Positions 43,719 through 52,986 of a stretch of 64,000 bases of DNA are shown here, one piece after another (the first letter of the stretch is position 1; each line of letters opens with the position of its first letter). The DNA is from Parasalinivibrio latis (GTDB lineage Bacteria > Pseudomonadota > Gammaproteobacteria > Enterobacterales > Vibrionaceae), in contig NZ_CP098813.1 in NCBI RefSeq assembly GCF_036825535.1, forward strand, positions 124,001-188,000, in the 5' to 3' direction. Under the pieces are notes generated by a model, which had not been told where the DNA came from, did not search any database, and saw only the letters and a list, made by a program, of their open reading frames with translations. Made by a program: the position numbers and the translations under genes.

Positions 43719-44764
43719 GTATCCGGTTTACCGTTATCATTGCGACATCAAATCGACCGGAGCTGGCTGCTCAGGCCATTGGTTCTGTTCTGGCTCAGGA
43801 CTATGCCAATCTTGAAGTCATTGTTGTAAACAACGGCTCTTCCGACAAAAACCTCAGTGTTTACAACAAGCATTTTTTGGCATTGAAACATCTTTACGGG
43901 GACAGGGTTAGATTTTTCCCTGGGGTGGGAGCCGCATTTCCTGCTCTGGGACCATCCATGGCCCGCAACCTTGGTATTCATCATGCCTCCGGTGACTACA
44001 TCGGCTTTTGCGATGACGACGACATATGGACTGATAGTGGCTATTTGCGGACTCTCGCAGCTCATTTGCCGCAGTTGCAACCGGACATTGTTTTTGCTGA
44101 CCAGCGGGCTGTTGATTCAGAAGGTACGGTGACAAAAACAACCTGGTTCTCCTACCCTTTTACAAGCGAAAGTCCCTCTTATAATGCAGAATGCTCCAGT
44201 AGCCATAACTGCCAGCCTTTTACAGTTACACCCGCTTACTTCTACCAGCATGGAGGTTTCCCTCATCTAAACATTACTTTTTACCGCCATGAGCTGCTCT
44301 CCCGCTTTGGAGGATTTAGAAAAGACCTGTTTTACGAAGAGGACATGGAGCTTTTTTTGCGTCTGATCGGTCACAGCAACCTTATGCTTCATTACCCCTC
44401 AGTAGTCGCTGAACACCGAATTCCGGCAAAACGTTTCGCCAGCGCATCCAATATGCTCACAGATCGTGACAAGTTATTAACCCGGTTGAGTTTATTTTCG
44501 CAGCTTGCCATCACCCACAATAATCCTGAAGTTATTAAGAGTGCACGCAGAGGTGCTTGTTTTGCGGCTAAACAACTGACGCTTATCTTTCTCTCCCAGC
44601 GGGAAATACCCCGAGCATTCCGAATGGCAAAACTGGCGCTTAGCTGGGAGTTTTCCTGGAAGTGGTTGCTCGGTTCAACTTTCCTGTTTATAAAAAGTCT
44701 GTTTATCCGGCCTGGCGAGCCCGCTTCCGAAGAAGTATGCAAAACAGCAGGTAATTCAAAATAA
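43715..44764 (+). CDS. Family 2 glycosyltransferase
   Basis: The 349-residue protein has a GT-A fold of family 2: VIIATSNRPELAAQAIGSVL, VIVVNNGSSD, MARNLGIHHASGDYIGFCDD with the metal-binding DDDD, and a later EEDMELFLR that resembles the ED-Y catalytic area. It probably transfers a sugar during exopolysaccharide assembly. ATG 43715 overlaps the sulfotransferase stop (ATGA), so translation is coupled. The C-terminus is basic and helical. The next gene, six bases downstream, is convergent. Confidence 0.88.
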   Translation: MSIRFTVIIATSNRPELAAQAIGSVLAQDYANLEVIVVNNGSSDKNLSVYNKHFLALKHLYGDRVRFFPGVGAAFPALGPSMARNLGIHHASGDYIGFCDDDDIWTDSGYLRTLAAHLPQLQPDIVFADQRAVDSEGTVTKTTWFSYPFTSESPSYNAECSSSHNCQPFTVTPAYFYQHGGFPHLNITFYRHELLSRFGGFRKDLFYEEDMELFLRLIGHSNLMLHYPSVVAEHRIPAKRFASASNMLTDRDKLLTRLSLFSQLAITHNNPEVIKSARRGACFAAKQLTLIFLSQREIPRAFRMAKLALSWEFSWKWLLGSTFLFIKSLFIRPGEPASEEVCKTAGNSK

Positions 44765-44770
44765 ACAAAT

Positions 44771-45934
44771 TCACCAAAGGTAGGGATATCTGTTTTTTAT
44801 CCGCCATTCCAAAGCTTTAGGTAAATAGGCTTTGATTGCAGCCAGCACGGCGATTACTGGTTTAATAAACACCGCGCGGACTCCCCAGTCCCGGTAAATA
44901 ATGTCTGCGACTTCATGTTCAGGAACACTTGTTTGAGCCGCTACCAGCACACCCAGTTCCATGGCTCGTTTTCGGCGTTTAAAAGCAGGTGAATCGAAAC
45001 TTGCGTCGATAATGGACTCAAGCCCCAGATAACTCAGCAGCAACAGCGTCCTTCTGCACTTAAAACAGGTACCACAGTTCCGCGCCGGTATCCGCTTTTC
45101 GGTACAAACATAGAGCTTCCCGTTAAACTCCGGCCGCTTAGCCAGATAAACCAGCTTCCCTGTTCGCGATAAGCCGAGCCCGGCAGTTTTCGCCGCCATG
45201 CGTTCCGTTTTAATCAATGGAAAAAGGAAGAACTCCACTGTCGCCATATCTCTGTTTGGTGAAATTCTCTCCGGAATAAAGTCATAAGCTGACGAGTATA
45301 GGTAGCTCCCGATACCTCCCTGTAACATCAGGGCACAGGCAAGGTTCCGGATGGAATGAGTCTGCATAAAGTTGTTCAGGAGCACTTCATCAATATTGGT
45401 ATCAACCTTTATCAATGGTGTCGAAACAGTAGACATCACCTCAAGTGCTGTTTTATAGCGGGATTCAAACACTTCCCCTACACGGTGAACCCCGTGTTGC
45501 CCGGTATTTGAGAATAAAAGACAGTCAAACCGGGAGTTTTTTTGTATTGCACTACAGAGGGTAAACCAACTGTCTACTCCACCGCTGAAACCTGTTGATT
45601 TTAGGGTATCCCGCCTATTCCATGATGATTGGGGATTATTGCAGGTTATTTTTACTATTTTCAGCGACGGACAAAGACCCGCAAAAACATCCTGGAGCCC
45701 CGCGATGTTCTCCGTAAGTGCTTTAGAAACCGGCGCATCCACTGTCAACGGTACCCCCAACTCCATTGCATGCCAGATATATAGCAACAAAAAGGCATCA
45801 ACAGATTCAGTGTCTATGAAGCCCTCAACTTCCTCAGGCAGTTGAAAAACAAAGGTGTTAGCTCCCAAAATATCGACACTGACAGTGACAAGTCCCCGTT
45901 CCTTAATTGTTTTCAAGCTTCTCAAAACGATCAC
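44771..45934 (-). CDS. QueC-like PP-loop (ATP pyrophosphatase) protein
   Basis: The 387-residue protein has a PP-loop motif GFSGGVDSWF (about 113-122), typical of adenylating enzymes of the alpha-hydrolase superfamily. Near the C-terminus the cluster C-x9-C-x2-C-x2-C, in VCTEKRIPARNCGTCFKCRR, resembles the zinc site of QueC (C-x8-C-x2-C-x2-C). QueC makes 7-cyano-7-deazaguanine, but the length here is nearly double and the first 100 residues have no known match, so another ligase-type reaction is likely. The frame opens at TTG 45964; GTG 45934, eight bases after TAGGGG, is preferred. It sits convergent to the GT2 gene in an EPS locus. Function unknown. Confidence 0.7.
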   Translation of the reverse strand: MIVLRSLKTIKERGLVTVSVDILGANTFVFQLPEEVEGFIDTESVDAFLLLYIWHAMELGVPLTVDAPVSKALTENIAGLQDVFAGLCPSLKIVKITCNNPQSSWNRRDTLKSTGFSGGVDSWFTLCSAIQKNSRFDCLLFSNTGQHGVHRVGEVFESRYKTALEVMSTVSTPLIKVDTNIDEVLLNNFMQTHSIRNLACALMLQGGIGSYLYSSAYDFIPERISPNRDMATVEFFLFPLIKTERMAAKTAGLGLSRTGKLVYLAKRPEFNGKLYVCTEKRIPARNCGTCFKCRRTLLLLSYLGLESIIDASFDSPAFKRRKRAMELGVLVAAQTSVPEHEVADIIYRDWGVRAVFIKPVIAVLAAIKAYLPKALEWRIKNRYPYLW

Positions 45935-46017
45935 TGTTTGATCCCCTATGTACAACGTACACAAAAGGAAAAATCATAATCGCGGGCTAAATTAGCCATT
46001 GTCTTAACGGCAATAAA

Positions 46018-46039
46018 AAACCCCGCCGAGACGGGGTTT
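46018..46039 (-). terminator. Rho-independent terminator
   Basis: AAACCCCG (46018-46025) pairs with CGGGGTTT (46032-46039), loop CCGAGA. It is followed on the minus strand by T-rich sequence and ends the LonB-like gene. Confidence 0.88.
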
Positions 46040-46075
46040 ATCCGATTGAAACCTTTGTCAAAAAGTTAAGAGGGA

Positions 46076-48436
46076 TTATTGCTCATCTCTTAACTTATCA
46101 AGGTTTTTAAATACCGCAGCGATAACAGAGTCTTCGGATATTTTCTTAGCACCGATTCCTGATGGCCTTCCCATAAACAGCTCAACAGCCTCCGATACAT
46201 GATCAATCGCCCAGATATGGAAAGTGCCTTTCTCTATGGCTTGTCGTACGTCCTTTCGCAACATCAAGTGATGAACGTTGGTTCTCGGAATGATGACACC
46301 CTGGGTAGACTTGCGTCCTTTTATCCCACAAACATCAAAGAAACCTTCGATTTTTTCGTTCACGCCACCAATCGGCTGAGCCTGGCCAAACTGGTTCATC
46401 GACCCTGTGATGGCAATATCCTGACGCATTGGCAGACCAGAAAACGCGGAAACTATGGCACAAAGCTCCGCCATCGAAGCACTGTCCCCGTCTACGCCTC
46501 CGTAATTTTGCTCAAATGTCAGGTGAGTGGTCAGCGGGATTTTCTGCTCTTTGCCAAACAGCGATGCAAGGTAAGCAGACAGAATCATCACGCCTTTGGA
46601 ATGTATATTCCCCCCCATACGGACCTTGCGTTCAATATCGAGCACCTCGCCCTTACCGTAGGAGACGGTCGCTGTAATCCGGTTGGGCGCACCAAAACTG
46701 TGATCATTGGTCGTGATCACTGAAAGTGCATTCACCTGGCCTATCGCTTTCCCTTTGGTTTCCATCAGGGTGACACCGTTGATAAAGTTCTCCATGACAT
46801 TGTCACGCAAACGGCTCACCCGGTTTTCCTGACTCTCCAACGCCTTTTCAACATGCTTGCCACGAATGGTCGTTGACCCTGCTTCCTTGGCCCAATAATT
46901 GGATTCCCGCAACAAATTGGCAATATCAGCCGAGTGCAGAGAAAGCTTATTCTGGTCCGCAACCTGCCGTGAACTGAACTCAATAATGCGTCCAATCGCC
47001 TGCCGGTCGCAGTGCAGCATACCGTTGTCATGAACGATACTCGAGATAAAGCGGGCATACTGCAATTCCGATGCGTCTGTACGGTTCATGTCATCTTCAA
47101 AGTCAGCCGTCACGCGGAACAGCTCACCAAATTCGGCATCGTAATGCTGTAGCAACTGATAGGTATGGTAATCGCCGAAAAGTATAATCTTCACGTTGAG
47201 AGGAATCGGCTCCGGCTCCATAGAAATGGTACCGGTCAGCGTTACCTCACGCTCCAGAGAGTTCATATTGAGCTGACGTGAACGCAAAGCTCGCTTAAGG
47301 CCATCCCAAACGTATGGACGCTCAAGAACCTTAATTGCATCCATCAACAGCACACCGCCATTTGCTTTGTGCAGGCTCCCTGCCCGAATAAGGGAAAAAT
47401 CTGTGAAAACCGTACCTTTGTAGGTGGCATTTTCGGTGTACCCGAAGATGGTATGGTAGTTGGGGCTTTCCTCCACCACCACCGGGAAGTTGTCATGGGC
47501 GTGTGAAACCATGACGTTAACCTGATAACGGCGGGGAAGTTTCTTCTCCAACGTGGCATAAGACAACTCTGATTGTTCGTCACTCGCCTGAAGGAAGATA
47601 TCCAGGTTATCGACGATATCTTTTTGCATATCCCCCAGGAAAGTTTTCACTTCGGTTATACCGTGATATTTCTCTTTCAGGTTTTTAACCTGGGGAGCAA
47701 CAACGCTCAATGCAGTTTCTTCATTAAGCTTCTGTACTTTTTCAGAAAAATCATCTTCCCACTCGGTCAGTTCACGGACGAGGTTCCTTAACTTCAGCTC
47801 CAGGTGGTTGATGCTGGATTCAAATTTCGCCCGCTCTTTTGAGGTTAACGCCATGAAGGTTTCTTCGGTATGAGGCTCCTCGCCGTTCATGGCAACGAAT
47901 TCGTACTCTCCCTGGGCGGTAATACTCAGGCTGACATGCTTCTTCAGCGCTTCTTCATTCATAGCGGCCAGTGCTGTTTCCTGCTTCTGGCTCAGCTGGG
48001 TTTTGAGTTTTTCTGATCGAGCAAAGTAGAGTTCATTGTCAAACGCCAGCGGCAGAGACTTGACCAGTTTGGTCATCAGTTTCTCTATATCTGACCGGAA
48101 CTCACTTCCCTGCCCTGCAGGCATGCAAAGCACTTTAGGTTCACGGGCTTCTTTGAAGTTTGCAACGTAACACCAGTCATAAACTGTCTGGTCATCTTTC
48201 TGGTGTCGATTGAGGTAACGCAAAATCATGGTGCGTTTACCGAGCCCATTAGCACCAATGGCGTAAATGTTGTAACCCTTCTCCTTCATTGACATCGCAA
48301 ACGCGACGGCCTGTTTCGCTCGGTCCTGGCCAATGATCTCGTCAAGTGGCTCCAGGGTTTTCGTTGTCTTTGATTCCAGCAAAGACAGAGAAGCTTCGCG
48401 ATACACATCCTGATGCGTCAATGACATTATTGGCAT
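46076..48436 (-). CDS. LonB-like ATP-dependent protease
   Basis: The 786-residue protein has an AAA-type ATPase region (IGANGLGKRTMILRYL, about 57-72; a degenerate Walker A) and a C-terminal Lon protease domain with the catalytic Ser652 in GDSASMAEL and Lys695 in GGVNEKIEGF, 43 residues apart as in Lon. The middle is a long coiled-coil-rich insertion (about 130-310). This is the LonB/YcbZ-like family of gammaproteobacteria rather than housekeeping Lon. The ATG at 48436 follows AGGGAT. It lies inside the exopolysaccharide region but is probably a chromosomal neighbour rather than part of the pathway. Membership in the family is secure; substrate is not known. Confidence 0.9.
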   Translation of the reverse strand: MPIMSLTHQDVYREASLSLLESKTTKTLEPLDEIIGQDRAKQAVAFAMSMKEKGYNIYAIGANGLGKRTMILRYLNRHQKDDQTVYDWCYVANFKEAREPKVLCMPAGQGSEFRSDIEKLMTKLVKSLPLAFDNELYFARSEKLKTQLSQKQETALAAMNEEALKKHVSLSITAQGEYEFVAMNGEEPHTEETFMALTSKERAKFESSINHLELKLRNLVRELTEWEDDFSEKVQKLNEETALSVVAPQVKNLKEKYHGITEVKTFLGDMQKDIVDNLDIFLQASDEQSELSYATLEKKLPRRYQVNVMVSHAHDNFPVVVEESPNYHTIFGYTENATYKGTVFTDFSLIRAGSLHKANGGVLLMDAIKVLERPYVWDGLKRALRSRQLNMNSLEREVTLTGTISMEPEPIPLNVKIILFGDYHTYQLLQHYDAEFGELFRVTADFEDDMNRTDASELQYARFISSIVHDNGMLHCDRQAIGRIIEFSSRQVADQNKLSLHSADIANLLRESNYWAKEAGSTTIRGKHVEKALESQENRVSRLRDNVMENFINGVTLMETKGKAIGQVNALSVITTNDHSFGAPNRITATVSYGKGEVLDIERKVRMGGNIHSKGVMILSAYLASLFGKEQKIPLTTHLTFEQNYGGVDGDSASMAELCAIVSAFSGLPMRQDIAITGSMNQFGQAQPIGGVNEKIEGFFDVCGIKGRKSTQGVIIPRTNVHHLMLRKDVRQAIEKGTFHIWAIDHVSEAVELFMGRPSGIGAKKISEDSVIAAVFKNLDKLRDEQ

Positions 48437-48774
48437 AGATATCCCTATGATTTTTATTATGTTGTCCTTAAGTCTAGAGGGTTATTTGTGACAAAGGCGT
48501 GACTCACGTTCGGTTTAGTGCCCTGAACAGGTATCCAACTGGTGACTTTTCATACATTGTGTTCCCTCAAACTATGCCGCAATGCTCAACTGAACACTTA
48601 TTGTCAGCGCCATGCCTGAAATTTTAAAGCTTCACATCAGGACATCTCACATCAAAGACAGGTTTCTTATTCCCTGATATTTGCCGTTTTAACCTGCCAT
48701 CGAATTGACTCTTTTATCATCATGGCTGATTTTTAAATTACAGCCACGAAGAAGCTAATTTAAAAGAAAAACTG
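48437..48774. other. Intergenic region before the HAD-UbiA operon
   Basis: About 340 bases with no gene. It must contain the promoters for the LonB-like gene (minus) and for the operon that begins with the HAD-UbiA gene (plus). A possible -35 TTGACT is at 48705-48710, with a poor -10. No strong palindrome was found. Confidence 0.4.
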
Positions 48775-48810
48775 TTGAAAAATCTGGGCTCAAAGGACTG
48801 TGACATTGCT

Positions 48811-50229
48811 ATGGAATGTGAAGATATATATGTGGATTTAGACGGGACACTGATTAGAACCGACCTATTGTTCGAAAGTACGATCCTACTGTTAAAACGC
48901 AATGTTTTTTATATTTTTCTCCTCCCGGTATGGTTAGCAAAAGGCAGGGCCCATCTCAAAAATGAGATCGCGTCCCGAGTTGCAATTTCCCCTGAAACCC
49001 TCCCATACAATCACGAGGTTTTAACTTATCTGGATAAGAAAAAGAAAGACGGGCATCGGCTGTTACTCGCCACTGCCTCCAATTTTCGTTATGCCGAATC
49101 TGTCGCAGAACATCTGGACATTTTTGACGGGGTATTGGCCAGTGACCGGTCAACAAACCTGAAATCCAAAGCCAAACTCGCGGCAATTACTCGTCAAAAC
49201 CGGCCATTTTCATATTTAGGTGACAGCGAAGCAGATTACATTATCTTTCAGGCTTCCAAGCTTCCAGTCCTTGTCTCTTCAAGTCGTACGATAGAAAAAG
49301 ATGCCAGCCGACATGCAGGGGTTGATACCGTCATACCGGTTCCTTCTGCAGGTAACAGGGATATCATCAGGTGCATCCGTATGTACCAATGGTCTAAAAA
49401 CCTTTTGCTTTTTGTGCCGCTCATTGTGTCAGGAAACCTTAACCAAAGCAGCCTGTTCGCCGATGTATCACTGACCTTTCTGGCGTTTTCCTTGCTGGCT
49501 TCATCAACCTATATTCTTAATGACATTTTCGACATCCAAAATGACCGCCAGCATCCAAGGAAACGCTTTCGGGCTATTCCATCCGGTCTGTTAAGCGTCC
49601 CCAGAGCTGTCACTCTTGCCTTTTCACTACTGCTGACAGCCTACGCCATCACCGGGCTGGCAGCACCGGCCGCGGTACCGGGGCTAACAGCCTACCTCGC
49701 CCTGACGCTTTTCTACACTTATGTGGTAAAAAGCTACGTGCTGATGGATGTCATCTGCCTGGCAGCTCTTTACACAGCAAGGATTTTAATAGGTGCATGG
49801 GTCATTGCTGTGGAACCATCCATTTGGTTACTGGCCTTCTCCATGTTCCTTTTTGTCAGCCTCGCCCTTGTTAAACGGGTAAGCGAGCTCCACACCGTTA
49901 AAAAGGAAAAGCAATCTTCATCATCCGGCCGGGATTACAACGTTTCTGACACTCAACTGCTGGTAGCGATGGGTGCGGCATCTGCATTTAACGCCGTATT
50001 AGTCGTAACACTTTATATGGCAGAGGGAATACAGAATGGGGGCTACCACCATCCCAACCTTATCTGGCTGGTTGAACCCGTACTGCTTTACTGGCTTGGC
50101 AGGATCTGGATAAAAACAACCCGTGGTGAAATGACTGATGACCCCATCGTGTTCTCATTCAGGGATAAAGGCAGCCTTGTATGTGCTGCCTGTATTGCCA
50201 CAATTATTCTGGGAGCTCTCTATCTATGA
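48811..50229 (+). CDS. HAD-UbiA fusion: putative polyprenyl phosphoribosyl/pentose transferase
   Basis: The 472-residue protein has an N-terminal HAD phosphatase-like domain (about 1-190; YVDLDGTLIRTD, LLATASN, YLGDSEADY) and a C-terminal UbiA-type membrane prenyltransferase domain with the Asp-rich NDIFDIQNDRQHPRKRFR (237-254) and the second Asp segment VLMDVICLA. In mycobacteria UbiA (DPPR synthase) makes polyprenyl-phosphoribose, and a HAD phosphatase removes its 5'-phosphate, so the fusion would give both steps. A TTG at 48775 would extend it by 12 codons; the ATG at 48811 is preferred, but the ribosome site is poor for both. The small transporter gene overlaps its stop (ATGA). Confidence 0.8.
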   Translation: MECEDIYVDLDGTLIRTDLLFESTILLLKRNVFYIFLLPVWLAKGRAHLKNEIASRVAISPETLPYNHEVLTYLDKKKKDGHRLLLATASNFRYAESVAEHLDIFDGVLASDRSTNLKSKAKLAAITRQNRPFSYLGDSEADYIIFQASKLPVLVSSSRTIEKDASRHAGVDTVIPVPSAGNRDIIRCIRMYQWSKNLLLFVPLIVSGNLNQSSLFADVSLTFLAFSLLASSTYILNDIFDIQNDRQHPRKRFRAIPSGLLSVPRAVTLAFSLLLTAYAITGLAAPAAVPGLTAYLALTLFYTYVVKSYVLMDVICLAALYTARILIGAWVIAVEPSIWLLAFSMFLFVSLALVKRVSELHTVKKEKQSSSSGRDYNVSDTQLLVAMGAASAFNAVLVVTLYMAEGIQNGGYHHPNLIWLVEPVLLYWLGRIWIKTTRGEMTDDPIVFSFRDKGSLVCAACIATIILGALYL

Positions 50230-50597
50230 ATCTCTCAACCTACGGTTTCATTCTTGTGAGTGTGTTTCTGTCAGCAGCCGCACAAATTACCCTGAAAATC
50301 GGAATGAATCACCACAATGCCCAACACCATGACAACAGCTCCTGGGTTCTGAATATTCTTGCTGTAGCAACGAACTCACATGTCATCCTGGGTCTTTTGA
50401 TGTACGGCTTGGGGGCCATGCTGTGGCTTGCCGTCCTTTCAAAATTCGACGTAAGTAAAGCCTATCCCTTTGTTGGCCTTGGATTTGTTGTCACTATGAT
50501 TTTGGGGCATATCGTGTTGCAGGAAGCCATCACTCCGATTCGGCTGGCCGGTACGTTTTTAGTGGTCGCCGGAGTCATTTTGGTTTCACAAACCTGA
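50226..50597 (+). CDS. EmrE/ArnE-type small membrane protein
   Basis: The 123-residue protein has four transmembrane segments and an SMR/DMT-like layout: SVFLSAAAQITLKIGMNHHN, GLLMYGLGAMLWLAVLSKFD, KAYPFVGLGFVVTMILGHIV and LAGTFLVVAGVILV. ArnE/ArnF-type pairs of this fold flip lipid-linked aminoarabinose, and single EmrE-like proteins move other cations. Here it sits one base into the end of a UbiA gene and next to a membrane glycosyltransferase-like gene, so flipping of a polyprenyl-linked sugar is a reasonable inference. ATG 50226 overlaps the upstream stop. No multidrug context is present. Confidence 0.78.
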   Translation: MNLSTYGFILVSVFLSAAAQITLKIGMNHHNAQHHDNSSWVLNILAVATNSHVILGLLMYGLGAMLWLAVLSKFDVSKAYPFVGLGFVVTMILGHIVLQEAITPIRLAGTFLVVAGVILVSQT

Positions 50598-50613
50598 ACT
50601 GCCGGAATTTGCT

Positions 50614-51891
50614 ATGAATACACCTCCAGTCAACAAACAGGACCCCGAGCCGCTCGTCCCTGAAACCCTGTGCAGGAAAATTTTGCTTTTTGTGCTCATT
50701 CCCCTTACGTTTTTGGGCTTCCTGACTGTTGACCTTCAACTGGTCGCTACCGGTTTTTATGATCATATCAATCTCGCCTTTGATTTTGATCAGGGGTACC
50801 TGTTCAAGTCACTGAGCTATTTTTCACTTCAGTTTGAAGGTAACCCTGAAGCCATAACGCTAAAAATTAAACACCCTTTAATCTACCTTTATGGCCTTCC
50901 CGTAATGATAAGTGGGTTGATGGGCATAGAGCGCGTTGTAGCCATAATAACCATCACGCTTCTATTTCACTGCACGACACTTTACGTCATATTTGAAATC
51001 CTTCGCCGATTGCTGAACAACTCGCAACAAGCACTCCTGCTAACACTGGTGTTTATTTCCAGCGCAACGTACCTGGCAGACGGTACCGTGCTGGATTCCT
51101 ACGCGTTTGCCCTGTTCTGGATTACAGCCAGCCTTTGGATCCTGCAAAAAAGCCTAATGAACCCACCAGCCCATTTCAGTTGGGCAAGGGCGGGGGTCTA
51201 CGTAATGGCGGTGGGCACAACATCGTATCTGTTGCTACTGGTACTTCTTTGCGAAGTGATAATGTTGATGCATCACAGAACCAGACAAACAAGCAGTTTT
51301 CAGATCGCCTATCTTGGAATCGGTTTGCTCAAGTGCGCTCTGATCTTCGTTGCACTTTTTGTCCTATGCTACTCAAATATCCTGTTTGAATTGGTCTCAT
51401 CACCGTTAGAGGTCGCCAAAAAGACGTTGTGGGCAGTTGTCAGGCCTGGTGAAAAAGAAGGTATTCTCGCCGTCAGCTGGAATTTTCTGGTCAATGCCAT
51501 GGTCGCCCCAAAACACATCATCATGGAAATAGAGCCAGGTAAGATGATGGCAGATTTTCGGGGTACAAATTACATCAAGGCCGTGTGGTTGATTAACGGA
51601 CTGCTGATCATCCTGTACGTGCTCGCCCTGAAACAGATCAAGTCCCCGTTACTGCAAGTCGCCATAATATGGACATTGATCAACATCGTTTTCCACCTCG
51701 AGTATCAGGACAGGGGAAGTCTTTTCCTCTACACAGGGCATATTCTCGCCACGAATATCATTTGGCTGGCGTACGGGATGTCGCGGCTCTCAATCATTAA
51801 TTTCTCCATCGCTGCAACACTTATTATCGCCTGTTTCAGTTATAACAATGTAGTGTCTATCGATCAGGCATTGCTGGCAGTACTGCCTTGA
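50614..51891 (+). CDS. GT-C-like polytopic membrane protein
   Basis: The 425-residue protein has about ten to eleven membrane segments. The loop after the first helix is rich in acidic and aromatic residues (FYDHINLAFDFDQGYLFKSL), as in GT-C glycosyltransferases that use lipid-phosphate sugar donors. KIKHPLIYLYGLP and LEYQDRGSLFLYTGH are other conserved-looking spots. I do not recognise a family by name; the assignment is from topology and neighbours (HAD-UbiA and the EmrE-like gene). The start ATG at 50614 lies 16 bases after the transporter's stop. It may transfer the pentose delivered by those proteins on the periplasmic side. Confidence 0.65.
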   Translation: MNTPPVNKQDPEPLVPETLCRKILLFVLIPLTFLGFLTVDLQLVATGFYDHINLAFDFDQGYLFKSLSYFSLQFEGNPEAITLKIKHPLIYLYGLPVMISGLMGIERVVAIITITLLFHCTTLYVIFEILRRLLNNSQQALLLTLVFISSATYLADGTVLDSYAFALFWITASLWILQKSLMNPPAHFSWARAGVYVMAVGTTSYLLLLVLLCEVIMLMHHRTRQTSSFQIAYLGIGLLKCALIFVALFVLCYSNILFELVSSPLEVAKKTLWAVVRPGEKEGILAVSWNFLVNAMVAPKHIIMEIEPGKMMADFRGTNYIKAVWLINGLLIILYVLALKQIKSPLLQVAIIWTLINIVFHLEYQDRGSLFLYTGHILATNIIWLAYGMSRLSIINFSIAATLIIACFSYNNVVSIDQALLAVLP

Positions 51892-51929
51892 TTTGGAGGG
51901 GTATCAGCACGGGAGGAGAGAAGTAAGAG

Positions 51930-51959
51930 GCGCATGTCTAACTGGGCTTAAACATGCGC
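51930..51959. terminator. Hairpin between convergent genes
   Basis: GCGCATGT (51930-51937) pairs with ACATGCGC (51952-51959). It lies between the GT-C-like gene and the convergent acyltransferase gene and may stop transcription from both sides. Confidence 0.6.
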
Positions 51960-51970
51960 TGGCAACATTT

Positions 51971-52774
51971 TCAACAGCTCCATTTCGTGTGATGGAGCAT
52001 AGAATTATTGAGAGCCCGCCCCCCTGGGGATAACGGTATCCCGGCAGCACTGCCAAGAGTAATTCCCATCATACCCTGCTTTACACGGCCATCAATCTCC
52101 CCGAAGAGATAGACCAACTCTGGTGCAAGCCGGCTGTGGAACAGTTCAGCATTAATATAATACGGCGCTCGTTTACCCCGGAAGTCAATCGCAGGCCCCA
52201 CCTGTACGAAAGGGATACCCAGAAGTCGCATACTGCGCGCCAGACGCGGCTCCATCATCACAAAGCAATGTTCATGGCCTTTTTGTACCCCCATAGATGC
52301 AGCGGCGAAGTAGAGAGCAAGAGAAATGAGAGGAAAAGTACGTTTCTCTTCTTCAGAAAGCTGGCTGATCGGTTTTTCCAGTTCTTTAGGTCTGTTTTCA
52401 TCACGGCGTCGGCGGAATTCAAGGGGAATCGCCAGTCTGGAAATCTCACACAACGTCCCCCGACGAAAACGGTCAAGCTTATAGTTAGGGTCAGTGATGG
52501 CATTATTACAGTGTTTTTCAAGGGGAAGCATATGGTCATCATGTTCCGGGGAAACTAACCGGACACAACCCGCTACTTTGTCGGTAGAGCGTTGTTTAAT
52601 CATGCAAAACAGAGAATAATCATCAAATTCATCAGTTTCCATCTGGGTAACTTTCTGGGGTTCGAAGTTTAACTCCTCACAATAAACGCGGTGACGGATT
52701 TGGTGAACCAATTTGCGGCTTTTTTCTGATATTGCCAACTGACAATCCATATATTCCGTAAATTTTTCAAACAT
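51971..52774 (-). CDS. PEP-CTERM/exosortase system-associated acyltransferase
   Basis: The 267-residue protein belongs to the N-acyl amino acid synthase-like family linked to exosortase loci (the exosort_acyl type). It shows VHQIRHRVYCEELNFEP, the GNAT-like AGCVRLVSPE, CEISRLAIPLEFRRR and LYFAAASMGVQKGHEHCF, then MEPRLARSMRLLGIPFVQVG. It is not a protein-sorting enzyme itself; it is predicted to join an acyl chain to a small amine. The ATG at 52774 follows an AAAGGGATT-type site. It is divergent from nothing and is followed by the convergent hairpin. Such genes mark exosortase-associated EPS clusters, yet no exosortase is in the window. Confidence 0.85.
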   Translation of the reverse strand: MFEKFTEYMDCQLAISEKSRKLVHQIRHRVYCEELNFEPQKVTQMETDEFDDYSLFCMIKQRSTDKVAGCVRLVSPEHDDHMLPLEKHCNNAITDPNYKLDRFRRGTLCEISRLAIPLEFRRRRDENRPKELEKPISQLSEEEKRTFPLISLALYFAAASMGVQKGHEHCFVMMEPRLARSMRLLGIPFVQVGPAIDFRGKRAPYYINAELFHSRLAPELVYLFGEIDGRVKQGMMGITLGSAAGIPLSPGGRALNNSMLHHTKWSC

Positions 52775-52986
52775 CTTTAATCCCTTTCAATAAAAAATGC
52801 ACTAAGAAACAAACCACCAAGTCTAGAAAGCAAAAATATTGGCCCGGTGATTAATGGAAGCTGGATTATTATTAAGGAAAAATAAATTGAAATGAGATTA
52901 ATTATGTGAGGGAACTGTCAATTCAACGTTAATGCTAAATGAGAGAATTTTAATACTGCCTCTAACTTGTTATTAATAAAGATATT

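Noticed and set aside
46076..48436. Housekeeping Lon protease
   Set aside because: The N-terminal Lon domain is absent and a long coiled-coil insertion is present, so this is the LonB-like family.
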